Below, piece by piece: positions 18,181 through 24,771 of a stretch of DNA of 64,000 nucleotides. The position numbers and the translations under genes are program-made. The stretch lies in assembly GCF_003143855.1 (NCBI RefSeq), contig NZ_QFRK01000040.1, positions 1-64,000 on the forward strand, in the 5' to 3' direction. Position 1 is the stretch's first letter. Each line of letters starts with the position of its first letter. This stretch comes from Streptomyces sp. NWU339 (GTDB lineage: Bacteria; Actinomycetota; Actinomycetes; Streptomycetales; Streptomycetaceae). A model generated the notes under the pieces. The model made no database searches. It had not been told where the DNA came from and saw only the letters and a list, made by a program, of their open reading frames with translations.

Positions 18181-19643
18181 GTGGATGCTGCGGGCAGGGG
18201 CCCGTCATCGTCAGCGGCGCGGCGGCCGCGCCTCGCGTTGACGTCGAGACGCAGCTGATGTGCGATGTTCTTCCGGACGGCACGGTGGCCGCCACGGTCC
18301 TGGTGGAGCCGGTTTACGACACCAACAGCGGTGCCCGGGTCGCCACACGGATCACCGACCCCGTGACCGGCGACCCCTACACCCCCACCGGTACCGTCAC
18401 CGTCTGCCCGGCCGGGGCGGAGCAGTCGGAGCTGGACGTCCTCCAGCTGTGCGACACCGCCGACGATGGCACCGTGACCCCGTTCGTGCGGGACTACGCC
18501 CGGGACGAGACGGGCGCCATCGTCGGCCACACGGATTACGCCCTGGACGGCGCCCCATACACCCCGGCCGGGACGGTCGGGCAGTGCTCCTCGGACTGCT
18601 ACGGCTGCGAGCCGCTCGTCCTCTGCGACGTCCCCGTCACGGGGGACCCGGTGGCGTTCATGCGGGTCGTGTGCCACGACTGCACTGGGGTGGTCGTCAG
18701 CGTGACGGACACTGAGCTGGACGGCGTTACGCCGTACACGCCGGTCGGTACGGTCGTCACGGACTGCGCGGCCATCAAGGACTGCCCGACCTCCTACCAG
18801 ACCGAGTGTTGGTCGATGGTGACGGCGCAGGCCGCCTACGACAACACCGCCGGCTCGCCCTGCGGCTCCATCACCCCGAACATGACGCAGTGCGCCGGCA
18901 CCTGGCGTCTCAACTCCTGGATCGTCAACGGTGTGGAGCGGGTCACCGGCACGCCGCCCACGTTCACCGCCGTCGGGTGCGGCGGAAACCTGGACCAGCT
19001 TCACGGCGCATGGGCCGCCGTCCTGGCCACGCTCGACCCGGATGCGCTGTGGCAGGCCGCCTACAACGGAAAGTGCCTGTGGTACATCCGTACGGCCGCT
19101 GCGGACCCGAGCACGGTGTACGGGCAGATGATCCTGGAGCGCATCGCCGGGGGGACGGCCGGCACGTTCACCCTGGGGTCGGCGCAGTCGCAGGAGACGA
19201 CGCTTTACAGCAAGGTGTTCACGCAGGACTGCGACGGCGCCACGTCGGTCCAGTGGCTTGACGCGGCCGGTAACGAGATCGCGCCGCCCGAGGGCGAGCT
19301 GACTCCCTGTGCGACCGCCGCCAGCGGTGGCACCGGAGGTGCGGGTCTCCTCGCCGCCCCGGCCGCGCTGCTCACCGTCGAGAGCGGGCTGGTGTCGACC
19401 GGGGTCCGTCACGTCACCGGCACCGAGCCGCAGGACCTCGTGGCGGAGTTCGCCGACGTCCAGAACGTCACCCTGCACGTCCTGGCGGGCACGGTGGCGG
19501 TCACGATGACCGAAGGGGAAGCCGTGCCGGTCCCGGCCGGCGTCGATGCCACCTGGGCCGTGGAAGGGGGCAGTCTTGCCGCCGCGGCGTTCGCCGGGAC
19601 CACGGAAGACACCGCGTACCTGCTCACCTGGACGCACCGATAG
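18177..19643 (+). CDS. Repeat-module virion protein (488 aa)
   Basis: Starts at GTG 18177, overlapping the preceding stop (GTGA). Residues 1-190 are three modules of the same family as the 2001-residue protein (LDGAPYTPAGTVGQC, LDGVTPYTPVGTVVTDC). Residues about 195-370 form a distinct Cys-containing domain with the segment SWIVNGVERVTGTPP and a globular alpha/beta pattern, and the last 110 residues are a beta-rich cap (VTLHVLAGTVAVTM). A similar cap, with TLVVYAGEPTVTI, ends the next gene. It is probably part of the same surface appendage, with the C-terminal cap perhaps promoting trimerisation or attachment. Confidence 0.65.
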   Translation: MSGCCGQGPVIVSGAAAAPRVDVETQLMCDVLPDGTVAATVLVEPVYDTNSGARVATRITDPVTGDPYTPTGTVTVCPAGAEQSELDVLQLCDTADDGTVTPFVRDYARDETGAIVGHTDYALDGAPYTPAGTVGQCSSDCYGCEPLVLCDVPVTGDPVAFMRVVCHDCTGVVVSVTDTELDGVTPYTPVGTVVTDCAAIKDCPTSYQTECWSMVTAQAAYDNTAGSPCGSITPNMTQCAGTWRLNSWIVNGVERVTGTPPTFTAVGCGGNLDQLHGAWAAVLATLDPDALWQAAYNGKCLWYIRTAAADPSTVYGQMILERIAGGTAGTFTLGSAQSQETTLYSKVFTQDCDGATSVQWLDAAGNEIAPPEGELTPCATAASGGTGGAGLLAAPAALLTVESGLVSTGVRHVTGTEPQDLVAEFADVQNVTLHVLAGTVAVTMTEGEAVPVPAGVDATWAVEGGSLAAAAFAGTTEDTAYLLTWTHR

Positions 19644-19700
19644 CAGCCCCACGCGGGGCCGCCGCCGGTGGCCCCGCCCTGGTTCGAGGAGGCCCCTTTC

Positions 19701-20174
19701 ATGTCCGGTACCAGCGGGAGCGTGGCCGTTGCCACGCCCGATGGCGAGTACGAGGTCCTGTGCGACGACACAGGGGCGTTCCTGCGCCGGTACAGCACCG
19801 AGGCCGGGGCGACGGTCGTCACGGACACCGAGCTGGACGGCACCACGGCCTACACGCCCACGGGCGCGGTGGTGCGGTGCGACTCCCAGGAGCCGCCAGC
19901 ACCGAACCCCCTGATCGACTCGACGATCCAACGGCAGACCGGTACGGGCACGGTGACGATCGAAGCCGGCGCCCGCTCGGTGACCCTCGTCGTCTACGCG
20001 GGGGAGCCGACCGTCACCATCGGCGACGGCCCGGCCGTCCCCCTCGCTCCGGGGACCTCCCTGACGTGGAGTGTGGACCGCGGCGGCCCTACGGGCGAGC
20101 AGCTCCAGGACGCGTTCGTGTTCACGGGAGTCACCGGGTCCGACTTCCTCGTCACATCGACCTGCGAGGTGTGA
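19701..20174 (+). CDS. Short repeat-module virion protein (157 aa)
   Basis: Starts at ATG 19701 after a GAGGAGG site. It has one copy of the same module (VLCDDTGAFLRRYSTE ... LDGTTAYTPTGAVVRC), a short Pro linker, and a beta-rich C-terminal cap similar to that of the 488-residue neighbour. The three genes thus form a graded series: ten or more modules, three modules, one module. This suggests duplication and shared assembly. Function beyond virion surface is inference. Confidence 0.6.
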   Translation: MSGTSGSVAVATPDGEYEVLCDDTGAFLRRYSTEAGATVVTDTELDGTTAYTPTGAVVRCDSQEPPAPNPLIDSTIQRQTGTGTVTIEAGARSVTLVVYAGEPTVTIGDGPAVPLAPGTSLTWSVDRGGPTGEQLQDAFVFTGVTGSDFLVTSTCEV

Positions 20175-20177
20175 GAC

Positions 20178-20252
20178 GTGACCGGAACACAGGCAGGCTT
20201 CGGCCTCCTCAGAGGCGGGTGTACGGCCCTGCGGCGCGAACCAGTGGCATGA
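20178..20252 (+). CDS. Possible 24-codon coupled micro-ORF
   Basis: GTG 20178, three bases after the previous stop, preceded by GAGGTG; the stop at 20250-20252 overlaps the ATG of the next gene (ATGA). Such overlaps usually indicate translation through the region. No motif is seen. It may simply deliver ribosomes to the next gene. Confidence 0.3.
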   Translation: MTGTQAGFGLLRGGCTALRREPVA

Positions 20253-20554
20253 GCACTGCCGGGAGCTATGCGGCGCCGCAGCGGCGGCAGGTGCACGCGA
20301 CAGCGACGACGGACAGCAACGGGAACGCCGTCTTCGCCTGGCCAGCCGGCACGTTCGCCAGCCCGCCGGTCGTGACCGTCGCCCTCCAGGGCGGTAGCGC
20401 GTTCCGTTCGGCGTCCGTCACCGCGAACACGGCGGCGGCAACGACGGTGAACGTGCAGGCGGCGGCCGGGGTGACGCTCCTCGGGCTCGGCGTCCTCGCG
20501 GTGGGCGCCCCGGCGCCGGGGGTCGTCGTGCACGCTACGGCGACGGCTCCCTAG
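20249..20554 (+). CDS. Small beta-rich surface protein
   Basis: A 101-residue protein from ATG 20249, overlapping the micro-ORF stop by 4 bases. It is made of short strands with HATATTDSNGNAVFAWPAG and a second HATATAP at the C-terminus, the pattern of small jelly-roll or H-type-lectin-like domains found at tail-fibre tips. Low charge and high Ala/Val/Thr content fit a beta sandwich. As the last gene before the major tail operon promoter, it closes the block of surface proteins. The assignment as a receptor-binding or tip module is inference. Confidence 0.5.
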   Translation: MSTAGSYAAPQRRQVHATATTDSNGNAVFAWPAGTFASPPVVTVALQGGSAFRSASVTANTAAATTVNVQAAAGVTLLGLGVLAVGAPAPGVVVHATATAP

Positions 20555-20571
20555 CGGTGATCGCAGACCGA

Positions 20572-20637
20572 TAAACTCACTACCTGGGCAGCTGGTTTTG
20601 GGCCGGGCCTTCTGAAGCACTTCAGGAGGTTGCGGCC
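20572..20637 (+). promoter_or_regulatory. Late leader element 2 (major tail protein)
   Basis: TAAACT (20572-20577) as a possible -10, then 14 bases, then the core CTGGTTTTGGGCCGGGC (20592-20608). CTGAAG and CTTCAG downstream pair next to the AGGAGG site. Confidence 0.7.
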
Positions 20638-21327
20638 GTGTCCTGTCCGCTCATCGCCAATGCCGACGTCATGCGCGTGACGCGCCTCGACCAGTGCGGC
20701 AACCCGGTCTGTGGGGAAGAGAACGGGTTCGTTTTCGACTGCTTCGCCAGCCTCGGAATGAACAACAACTCGGACGACGGCGAAGACATCGAGTACAAGG
20801 CGGCCAACGGCCGCGTCTGCGGGTACAAGCGCGGTTGCCCGACGTTCCGCGGCTTCGACCTGGAGATGAACATCTTCTCGGTCTCCCCGGAGCTGATCGA
20901 GATCCTCACCGGCAACCCCGTCATCCTCGGCTGGGACGGGAAGCCGATCGGCTTCGACACCTGCTCGGTCCGCTGCGACACCGGTTTCGCGTTGGAACTG
21001 TGGGCCGAAGTCCTCGGCGAGGAGTGCGCGGAAGGTGCCCAGGGACAATGGATTTACTTCCTGCTGCCGTGGGTGACGAACGGGCTCCTCGGCGACCTGG
21101 AGATCGGATCCGAGGCGGTGACGCTCCAGGTCACCGGCGCGACCCGAGCTGGCGGCTCGTGGGGTGTCGGCCCGTACGACGTCATGCCGATCGACGGCGC
21201 AGGCACACCGGGCCCGATGCTCACCCCCCTCGGCCCGTCCTGCCACCGGCGGACGTTCATCACCACGACGCCGCCGCCCGAGCCCGGCTGCGACTACGTG
21301 CCGGTGCTCTGCGACGCGTCCGTATAG
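20638..21327 (+). CDS. Major tail protein
   Basis: A 229-residue protein, GTG start 8 bases after AGGAGG. It shows the mixed beta layout of siphovirus tail-tube proteins, with conserved-looking segments FVFDCFASLGMNNNSDDGEDI and RGFDLEMNIFSVSPELIEIL (each 20-21 residues, shown approximately), and a Gly-rich C-terminal half (GATRAGGSWGVGPYDV). Many cysteines are present, as in other virion proteins here. It has its own leader element, consistent with the high expression needed for a tube subunit. The tube forms the tail channel around the tape measure. Confidence 0.7.
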   Translation: MSCPLIANADVMRVTRLDQCGNPVCGEENGFVFDCFASLGMNNNSDDGEDIEYKAANGRVCGYKRGCPTFRGFDLEMNIFSVSPELIEILTGNPVILGWDGKPIGFDTCSVRCDTGFALELWAEVLGEECAEGAQGQWIYFLLPWVTNGLLGDLEIGSEAVTLQVTGATRAGGSWGVGPYDVMPIDGAGTPGPMLTPLGPSCHRRTFITTTPPPEPGCDYVPVLCDASV

Positions 21328-21340
21328 GCCGGTGCCGACG

Positions 21341-22057
21341 ATGAGCGAAGTGCTGCCGGACATTGTCGTGCCGGTGCGGCAGGAGCCGACCAACACGCAA
21401 CTGCGCTATGCGCTGCGCTCATGGTCGGCGCACCTGCCGCACCGGCAGGTGTGGATCGTCGGCTACCGGCCGGCGTGGCTGCACGGCGTACGTCACATTC
21501 CCGTGCCGCAGTCGGGCACGAAGTACGCCAACACCACGGCGGCCGTCCGCGCAGCCTGCGAACACCCGGAGGTGACCGACACTTTCCTCCTCTGCAATGA
21601 CGACTTCTTCGTGATGCGGCCGGTCGAGCGGATGCCTGTGCTGCACCGCGGGCTGGTCCGCGACGTCGAGGAGCACTACACCGCCCGTGGCCACAACGGC
21701 CGGTATGTGCGCGGCATGCGGGAGACGCGGCAGTTCCTCACCGGCCTCGGGCACGACGAGCCCCTGTCGTATGAGCTGCACGTTCCGCTGCCTGTCACCA
21801 AGGCGGGCATGCTGTATGCGCTCGACGCTGGGGCTGGCCTTGATGTGCTGCACAAGCGCACTGCTTACGGGGTGCTGAATGGCATCGGCGGGGACCGTAT
21901 CGACGACGTCAAGGTCCTCACCCGGCACCGCTTCCCCCGCGACTCGCAGTTCCTTTCGACGCTGCCCGACACCTTCGCCAACGGTGTCGTCGGCCGGCAC
22001 ATCCGTGCCGCGTTCCCGAAGAAGTGCCGCTACGAGAAGCCGGGGCGGTGGCGTTGA
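21341..22057 (+). CDS. Stealth-type sugar-phosphotransferase
   Basis: A 238-residue protein with the Stealth-family conserved regions in order: an opening DIVVPVR, then NTQLRYALRSW followed by VWIVGYRPAWL (the CR2 pattern), and LLCNDDFFVMRPV with Asn86-Asp87-Asp88 (the CR3 catalytic Asp pair). A later His/Arg region (LTRHRFPRDSQF) is consistent with CR4. Stealth enzymes transfer hexose-1-phosphate from UDP-sugars to make phosphodiester-linked capsular or teichoic-type polymers. Here the gene lies inside the tail operon, 13 bases after the major tail gene and directly abutting a connector gene. It could decorate virions or alter the lysogen surface; this is inference. Confidence 0.7.
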   Translation: MSEVLPDIVVPVRQEPTNTQLRYALRSWSAHLPHRQVWIVGYRPAWLHGVRHIPVPQSGTKYANTTAAVRAACEHPEVTDTFLLCNDDFFVMRPVERMPVLHRGLVRDVEEHYTARGHNGRYVRGMRETRQFLTGLGHDEPLSYELHVPLPVTKAGMLYALDAGAGLDVLHKRTAYGVLNGIGGDRIDDVKVLTRHRFPRDSQFLSTLPDTFANGVVGRHIRAAFPKKCRYEKPGRWR

Positions 22058-22867
22058 GTGGCGATCCAGACGAGTCCGTGCGAGCCGTGGCCGCTCGACC
22101 TTGACTGCTGTCCGGCGGCCAACGAGGCCGACGAGGAGACTGTCGAGAAGTGGCGGCGCGTCGCGACGACGATCCTGTTCCACCTGTCCGGCCGCCGTTG
22201 GGGGCCGTCGTGCCCGTTCACGGTGCGCCCGTGCCGTCGCCGCTGCCTGGACTCGCAGCCGCTCGCGGCGAGTTGGTCCGGGTCGCCGTGGGTGCCCTAC
22301 ATCGGCCGTGACGGGAACTGGTACAACGCGAGTGTCTGCGGCTGCTCGTCGGACTGCTCGTGCGGTGAGCTGTGCGAGGTGCGGCTCGAGGGCCCGGTCC
22401 ACGACATCGTGTCGGTGCAGATCGACGGTGTCGAGCTGCCGCCGGAGACGTACCGAGTCGACGACGCCGGTCTGTTGGTGCGGCAGGACGGCGGGTGCTG
22501 GCCCGACTGCCAGAACATGGGGGCGCCGCTCGGCGAGCCGGACACGTTTGGTGTGACGTACCGGGTCGGGTTGCCGCTCGATGATGCTGCTGAGGCCGCG
22601 TTCGCCGAACTGGTCTGCCACCTGCTGAAGGGCTGCAACGGTGGCGGCTCGTGTGGCTGCAAGATGCCGGCGAACGTCACCCGCCTGTCGCGGCAGGGCG
22701 TCGACCAGGAGTTCGCCGACCCGACGCTCGTCTACTCCGAGATGCGCACCGGTCTGCCGCTGGTGGACCTGTGGCTGACGGCAGTGAACCCGTACCGGCA
22801 GACATCGCCCTCGAGGGTCTACAGCCCCGACTTCAGGCGCCCACGCGCGCAGACCTGGCCCAGGTAA
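22058..22867 (+). CDS. Head-tail adaptor-like protein
   Basis: A 269-residue protein with GTG 22058 directly after the preceding stop. It has an N-terminal helix (DEETVEKWRRVATTILFHLSG), a middle beta region with VSVQIDGVELPPETYRVDD, and a C-terminal helix and tail (AAEAAFAELVCHLLKG), the layout of phage gp6-like adaptor proteins. It is very Cys-rich (CGCSSDCSCGELC, CNGGGSCGCK). The adaptor forms the ring joining portal and tail. Position with two more small tail-completion genes supports this. Confidence 0.65.
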   Translation: MAIQTSPCEPWPLDLDCCPAANEADEETVEKWRRVATTILFHLSGRRWGPSCPFTVRPCRRRCLDSQPLAASWSGSPWVPYIGRDGNWYNASVCGCSSDCSCGELCEVRLEGPVHDIVSVQIDGVELPPETYRVDDAGLLVRQDGGCWPDCQNMGAPLGEPDTFGVTYRVGLPLDDAAEAAFAELVCHLLKGCNGGGSCGCKMPANVTRLSRQGVDQEFADPTLVYSEMRTGLPLVDLWLTAVNPYRQTSPSRVYSPDFRRPRAQTWPR

Positions 22868-22879
22868 GGAGCCGCCCCT

Positions 22880-23464
22880 ATGGCTTTGCCGACGCTCGCC
22901 GTGCACGAGATCGCTGACGCCATCCTCGGGTGCGTGTGCTCCGCGCTCGACGAGACCGCCGCCCAGATCGACGACTATCCCGGCTGCCCGTGCCGGGCCT
23001 GTGTCGTGCCCGGCACGCCCGCGTGGGACGGCTGCGCCGACCCCTGTACCGGAGACGTCGGCGGGCAGCTCACTGTGTCCACGGTCCGCCTCTACCCGTC
23101 GCGGAACTTCCCCGAACAGGACACCAACATCCAGGGCGTACGCGGCTGCACTCCGCCGCCGGTCACCGCTGTCGAGTACCTCGTGACGTTGCTGCGGTGC
23201 GCGCCCCTGCCGAACGCGAACGGCTGCCCGCCCACGTGCGACGAGCAGGCGGAGGCTGCCCGCATCGTCCACATTGACTCGACGGTCATCATGAACGCGC
23301 TGCTGTGCTGCCTGCCCGGCACGAGCAGCAGCCGGCGGGGCCGGAAGTTCGTCCTCGGCCCGTCCCGGATCGTCGGCCCCGAAGGGGGCTGTGTCGGCGT
23401 CGAGCAGCGCGTCACGGTAGCGCTGCCGGGATGCGGCTGCCCGAGCGAGGGAGTGATGCTGTGA
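22880..23464 (+). CDS. Head-tail or tail completion protein
   Basis: A 194-residue Cys-rich protein starting at ATG 22880 after AAGGAG. It begins with a helical stretch (HEIADAILGCVCSALDETAAQ, partly quoted) and carries the Cys clusters CPCRACVVPG and CGCPSEG. Residues about 90-160 hold a region of sheet (VEYLVTLLRCAPLP) typical of tail terminator-like proteins. Stop overlaps the next start by 4 bases. No firm family; it is the middle gene of a three-gene completion set by position. Confidence 0.55.
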   Translation: MALPTLAVHEIADAILGCVCSALDETAAQIDDYPGCPCRACVVPGTPAWDGCADPCTGDVGGQLTVSTVRLYPSRNFPEQDTNIQGVRGCTPPPVTAVEYLVTLLRCAPLPNANGCPPTCDEQAEAARIVHIDSTVIMNALLCCLPGTSSSRRGRKFVLGPSRIVGPEGGCVGVEQRVTVALPGCGCPSEGVML

Positions 23465-23838
23465 GCGTCGAAGTGCGAGTGGAGCCGGGCCGGCTGCTGG
23501 CGATGGTGCGAGCACGAGGCAGCATCGCGCACCGCAGGATGTCCGCGCGCACGCAGCGCGTCGCGGACATCGCCCGACAGGAGGCGCCCGGCCGCATGGG
23601 CCAGTACATCGACTGGAAGGTCACCGAGGGGCCGCGCGGTCTTCAGGGCGTCATCGTGTGCGACCACCACGCAGTGCGATTCGTCCTCGACGGGACGCGG
23701 CCGCACATCATCCGCCCGCGCAGGGCGAAGGCGTTGCGTTTCGAGACCGGCGGCCGTGTCGTCTTCGCGAAGCGAGTCAGGCACCCCGGCACGAGGGCCA
23801 ATCCGTTCCTTCAGCGAGCGCTGCGGATGGGTCGCTGA
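23461..23838 (+). CDS. HK97 gp10-like tail completion protein
   Basis: A 125-residue basic protein, GTG 23461 overlapping the preceding stop (GTGA). The pattern of an early helix (VADIARQEAPGRMGQYIDW), a central KV-x-GV-IVCDHHA strand set and a C-terminal NPFLQRAL is characteristic of gp10/minor-capsid-completion proteins of HK97-type phages, in which a final Asn-Pro-Phe-Leu motif is common. It lies between connector genes and the tail chaperones, the usual place. Moderate confidence because the family is short and divergent. Confidence 0.6.
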   Translation: MSVEVRVEPGRLLAMVRARGSIAHRRMSARTQRVADIARQEAPGRMGQYIDWKVTEGPRGLQGVIVCDHHAVRFVLDGTRPHIIRPRRAKALRFETGGRVVFAKRVRHPGTRANPFLQRALRMGR

Positions 23839-23862
23839 CCCCGTGTGGTCCGCGCTGCTGGC

Positions 23863-23925
23863 TACCCTCGGGGGTGCGCTGACTGGTTTTGGGCCGGGCG
23901 AGGAGCGGACCCCAGGGGATCAGCC
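23863..23925 (+). promoter_or_regulatory. Late leader element 3 (tail chaperone)
   Basis: TACCCT (23863-23868), 14 bases, then the core CTGGTTTTGGGCCGGGC (23883-23899), followed by a GAGGAGCGG site and GTG at 23926. The downstream foldback is weaker than in other copies. Confidence 0.65.
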
Positions 23926-24465
23926 GTGCGTAAATCCTTCGCCCTCCACACAGAGCCTCACGTCGCCGAGGTCGGCGAAACCGAACTGCTCTTCGAGCCC
24001 GAGGTGTTCGGCGACGAGTTCATGGACGCCTACGCCGACCTGCGCGACGCGCAGAAGGAGAAGGGCATCGACCTGGAGAACCTCGCCGAACTGGACCCCA
24101 GCGTCATCCGGCACGCCATGCGCGCACTGCGCCAGTTCCTCGCCCGGCAGATGCTCCCCGAGAGCGCGGAACTCATCACCCGTCTCGACGTCGTCAAGGA
24201 CGGCAAGACGCTGAAGTCGTTCCAGAACTTGGAGGAGGCCGAGGAGTACGCGGCGCAGCGTCCCGGCGCCCGCGTCGTCGACGGGCTCCGGCTGCCGACG
24301 CGTGTTCTCGTCGAACTCCTCGAGTGGGTCGTCGAGCTGTTCGGGGGCGGTGGGAGCCGCCCTACTATGTCGTCCTCCGCATCTGCGACAGCATCGCGGA
24401 AAGCTGGGACGCGTGGGACGGCAGTCTCGCCCTCCAAGGCATCGACCCGCGCTCGTGGCCGCTGA
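23926..24465 (+). CDS. Tail assembly chaperone, upstream frame
   Basis: A 179-residue product (GTG 23926) whose first 140 or so residues are the acidic helical protein expected of gpG-type chaperones (FGDEFMDAYADLRDAQKEK, VRPT region). The end after about residue 142 (SRPTMSSSASATASRK) looks unlike coding sequence. In frame -1 the sense continues as RWEPPYYVVLRICDSIAESW, so the long product is made by programmed -1 slippage, probably at the G run 24343-24347 in TTCGGGGGC. Tail chaperones bind the tape measure before tube polymerisation; the frameshifted pair is universal in siphoviruses. It directly precedes the tape measure leader. Confidence 0.75.
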   Translation: MRKSFALHTEPHVAEVGETELLFEPEVFGDEFMDAYADLRDAQKEKGIDLENLAELDPSVIRHAMRALRQFLARQMLPESAELITRLDVVKDGKTLKSFQNLEEAEEYAAQRPGARVVDGLRLPTRVLVELLEWVVELFGGGGSRPTMSSSASATASRKAGTRGTAVSPSKASTRARGR

Positions 24466-24689
24466 AACGGATGCTGAACGCCGCCGAGGCGGCGATGGAC
24501 ATGGCGGCCGAGGACGACGCCGCCCGCGAGCGGAACCGGGCCAAGCTGTACGCGCCGCCCCGTGGCGCTCGCCGGGACACGAGCAAGTCCCGGCCGGCCG
24601 CAACCGGGATGAGCCTGGACCAGGTGAAGGCCATGATGTCTGCCGTCGCGCAGGAAGACGCCCAGCTCACGCGCGGGCGTAGCGGATAA
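24342..24689 (+). CDS. Tail assembly chaperone, frameshifted downstream part
   Basis: The -1 frame contributes about 115 residues after the slip site to an extended product of about 254 residues (23926-24689). It starts with EPPYYVVLRICDSIAESWDA, continues with helix-rich sequence (NAAEAAMDMAAEDDAAR) and ends DQVKAMMSAVAQEDAQLTRG. No independent ribosome site or start is seen at its beginning, which fits translation only by frameshifting. Exact slip site is inferred from the G run and the switch in sense, not proven. Confidence 0.65.
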   Translation, partial: RGRWEPPYYVVLRICDSIAESWDAWDGSLALQGIDPRSWPLKRMLNAAEAAMDMAAEDDAARERNRAKLYAPPRGARRDTSKSRPAATGMSLDQVKAMMSAVAQEDAQLTRGRSG

Positions 24690-24700
24690 TCGGAAGATCA

Positions 24701-24720
24701 CGGCAGCTGTACCGCTGCCG
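24701..24720. terminator. Short hairpin before the tape measure leader
   Basis: CGGCAGC and GCTGCCG form a 7-bp perfect stem with a 6-base loop that includes the TACC of the possible -10. It is either a weak terminator or part of the regulatory leader. Confidence 0.4.
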
Positions 24721-24771
24721 TTCGCCGTCTGGTTTTGGGCCGGGCACCACACGATCTCGTGAGGGTGCCCG
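24710..24771 (+). promoter_or_regulatory. Late leader element 4 (tape measure)
   Basis: Core CTGGTTTTGGGCCGGGC at 24729-24745. Downstream, CCGGGCACC pairs with GGTGCCCGG, which abuts the GTG start, and an inner CACGA/TCGTG stem extends the fold. The -10 candidate (TACCGC) is poor. Confidence 0.65.
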
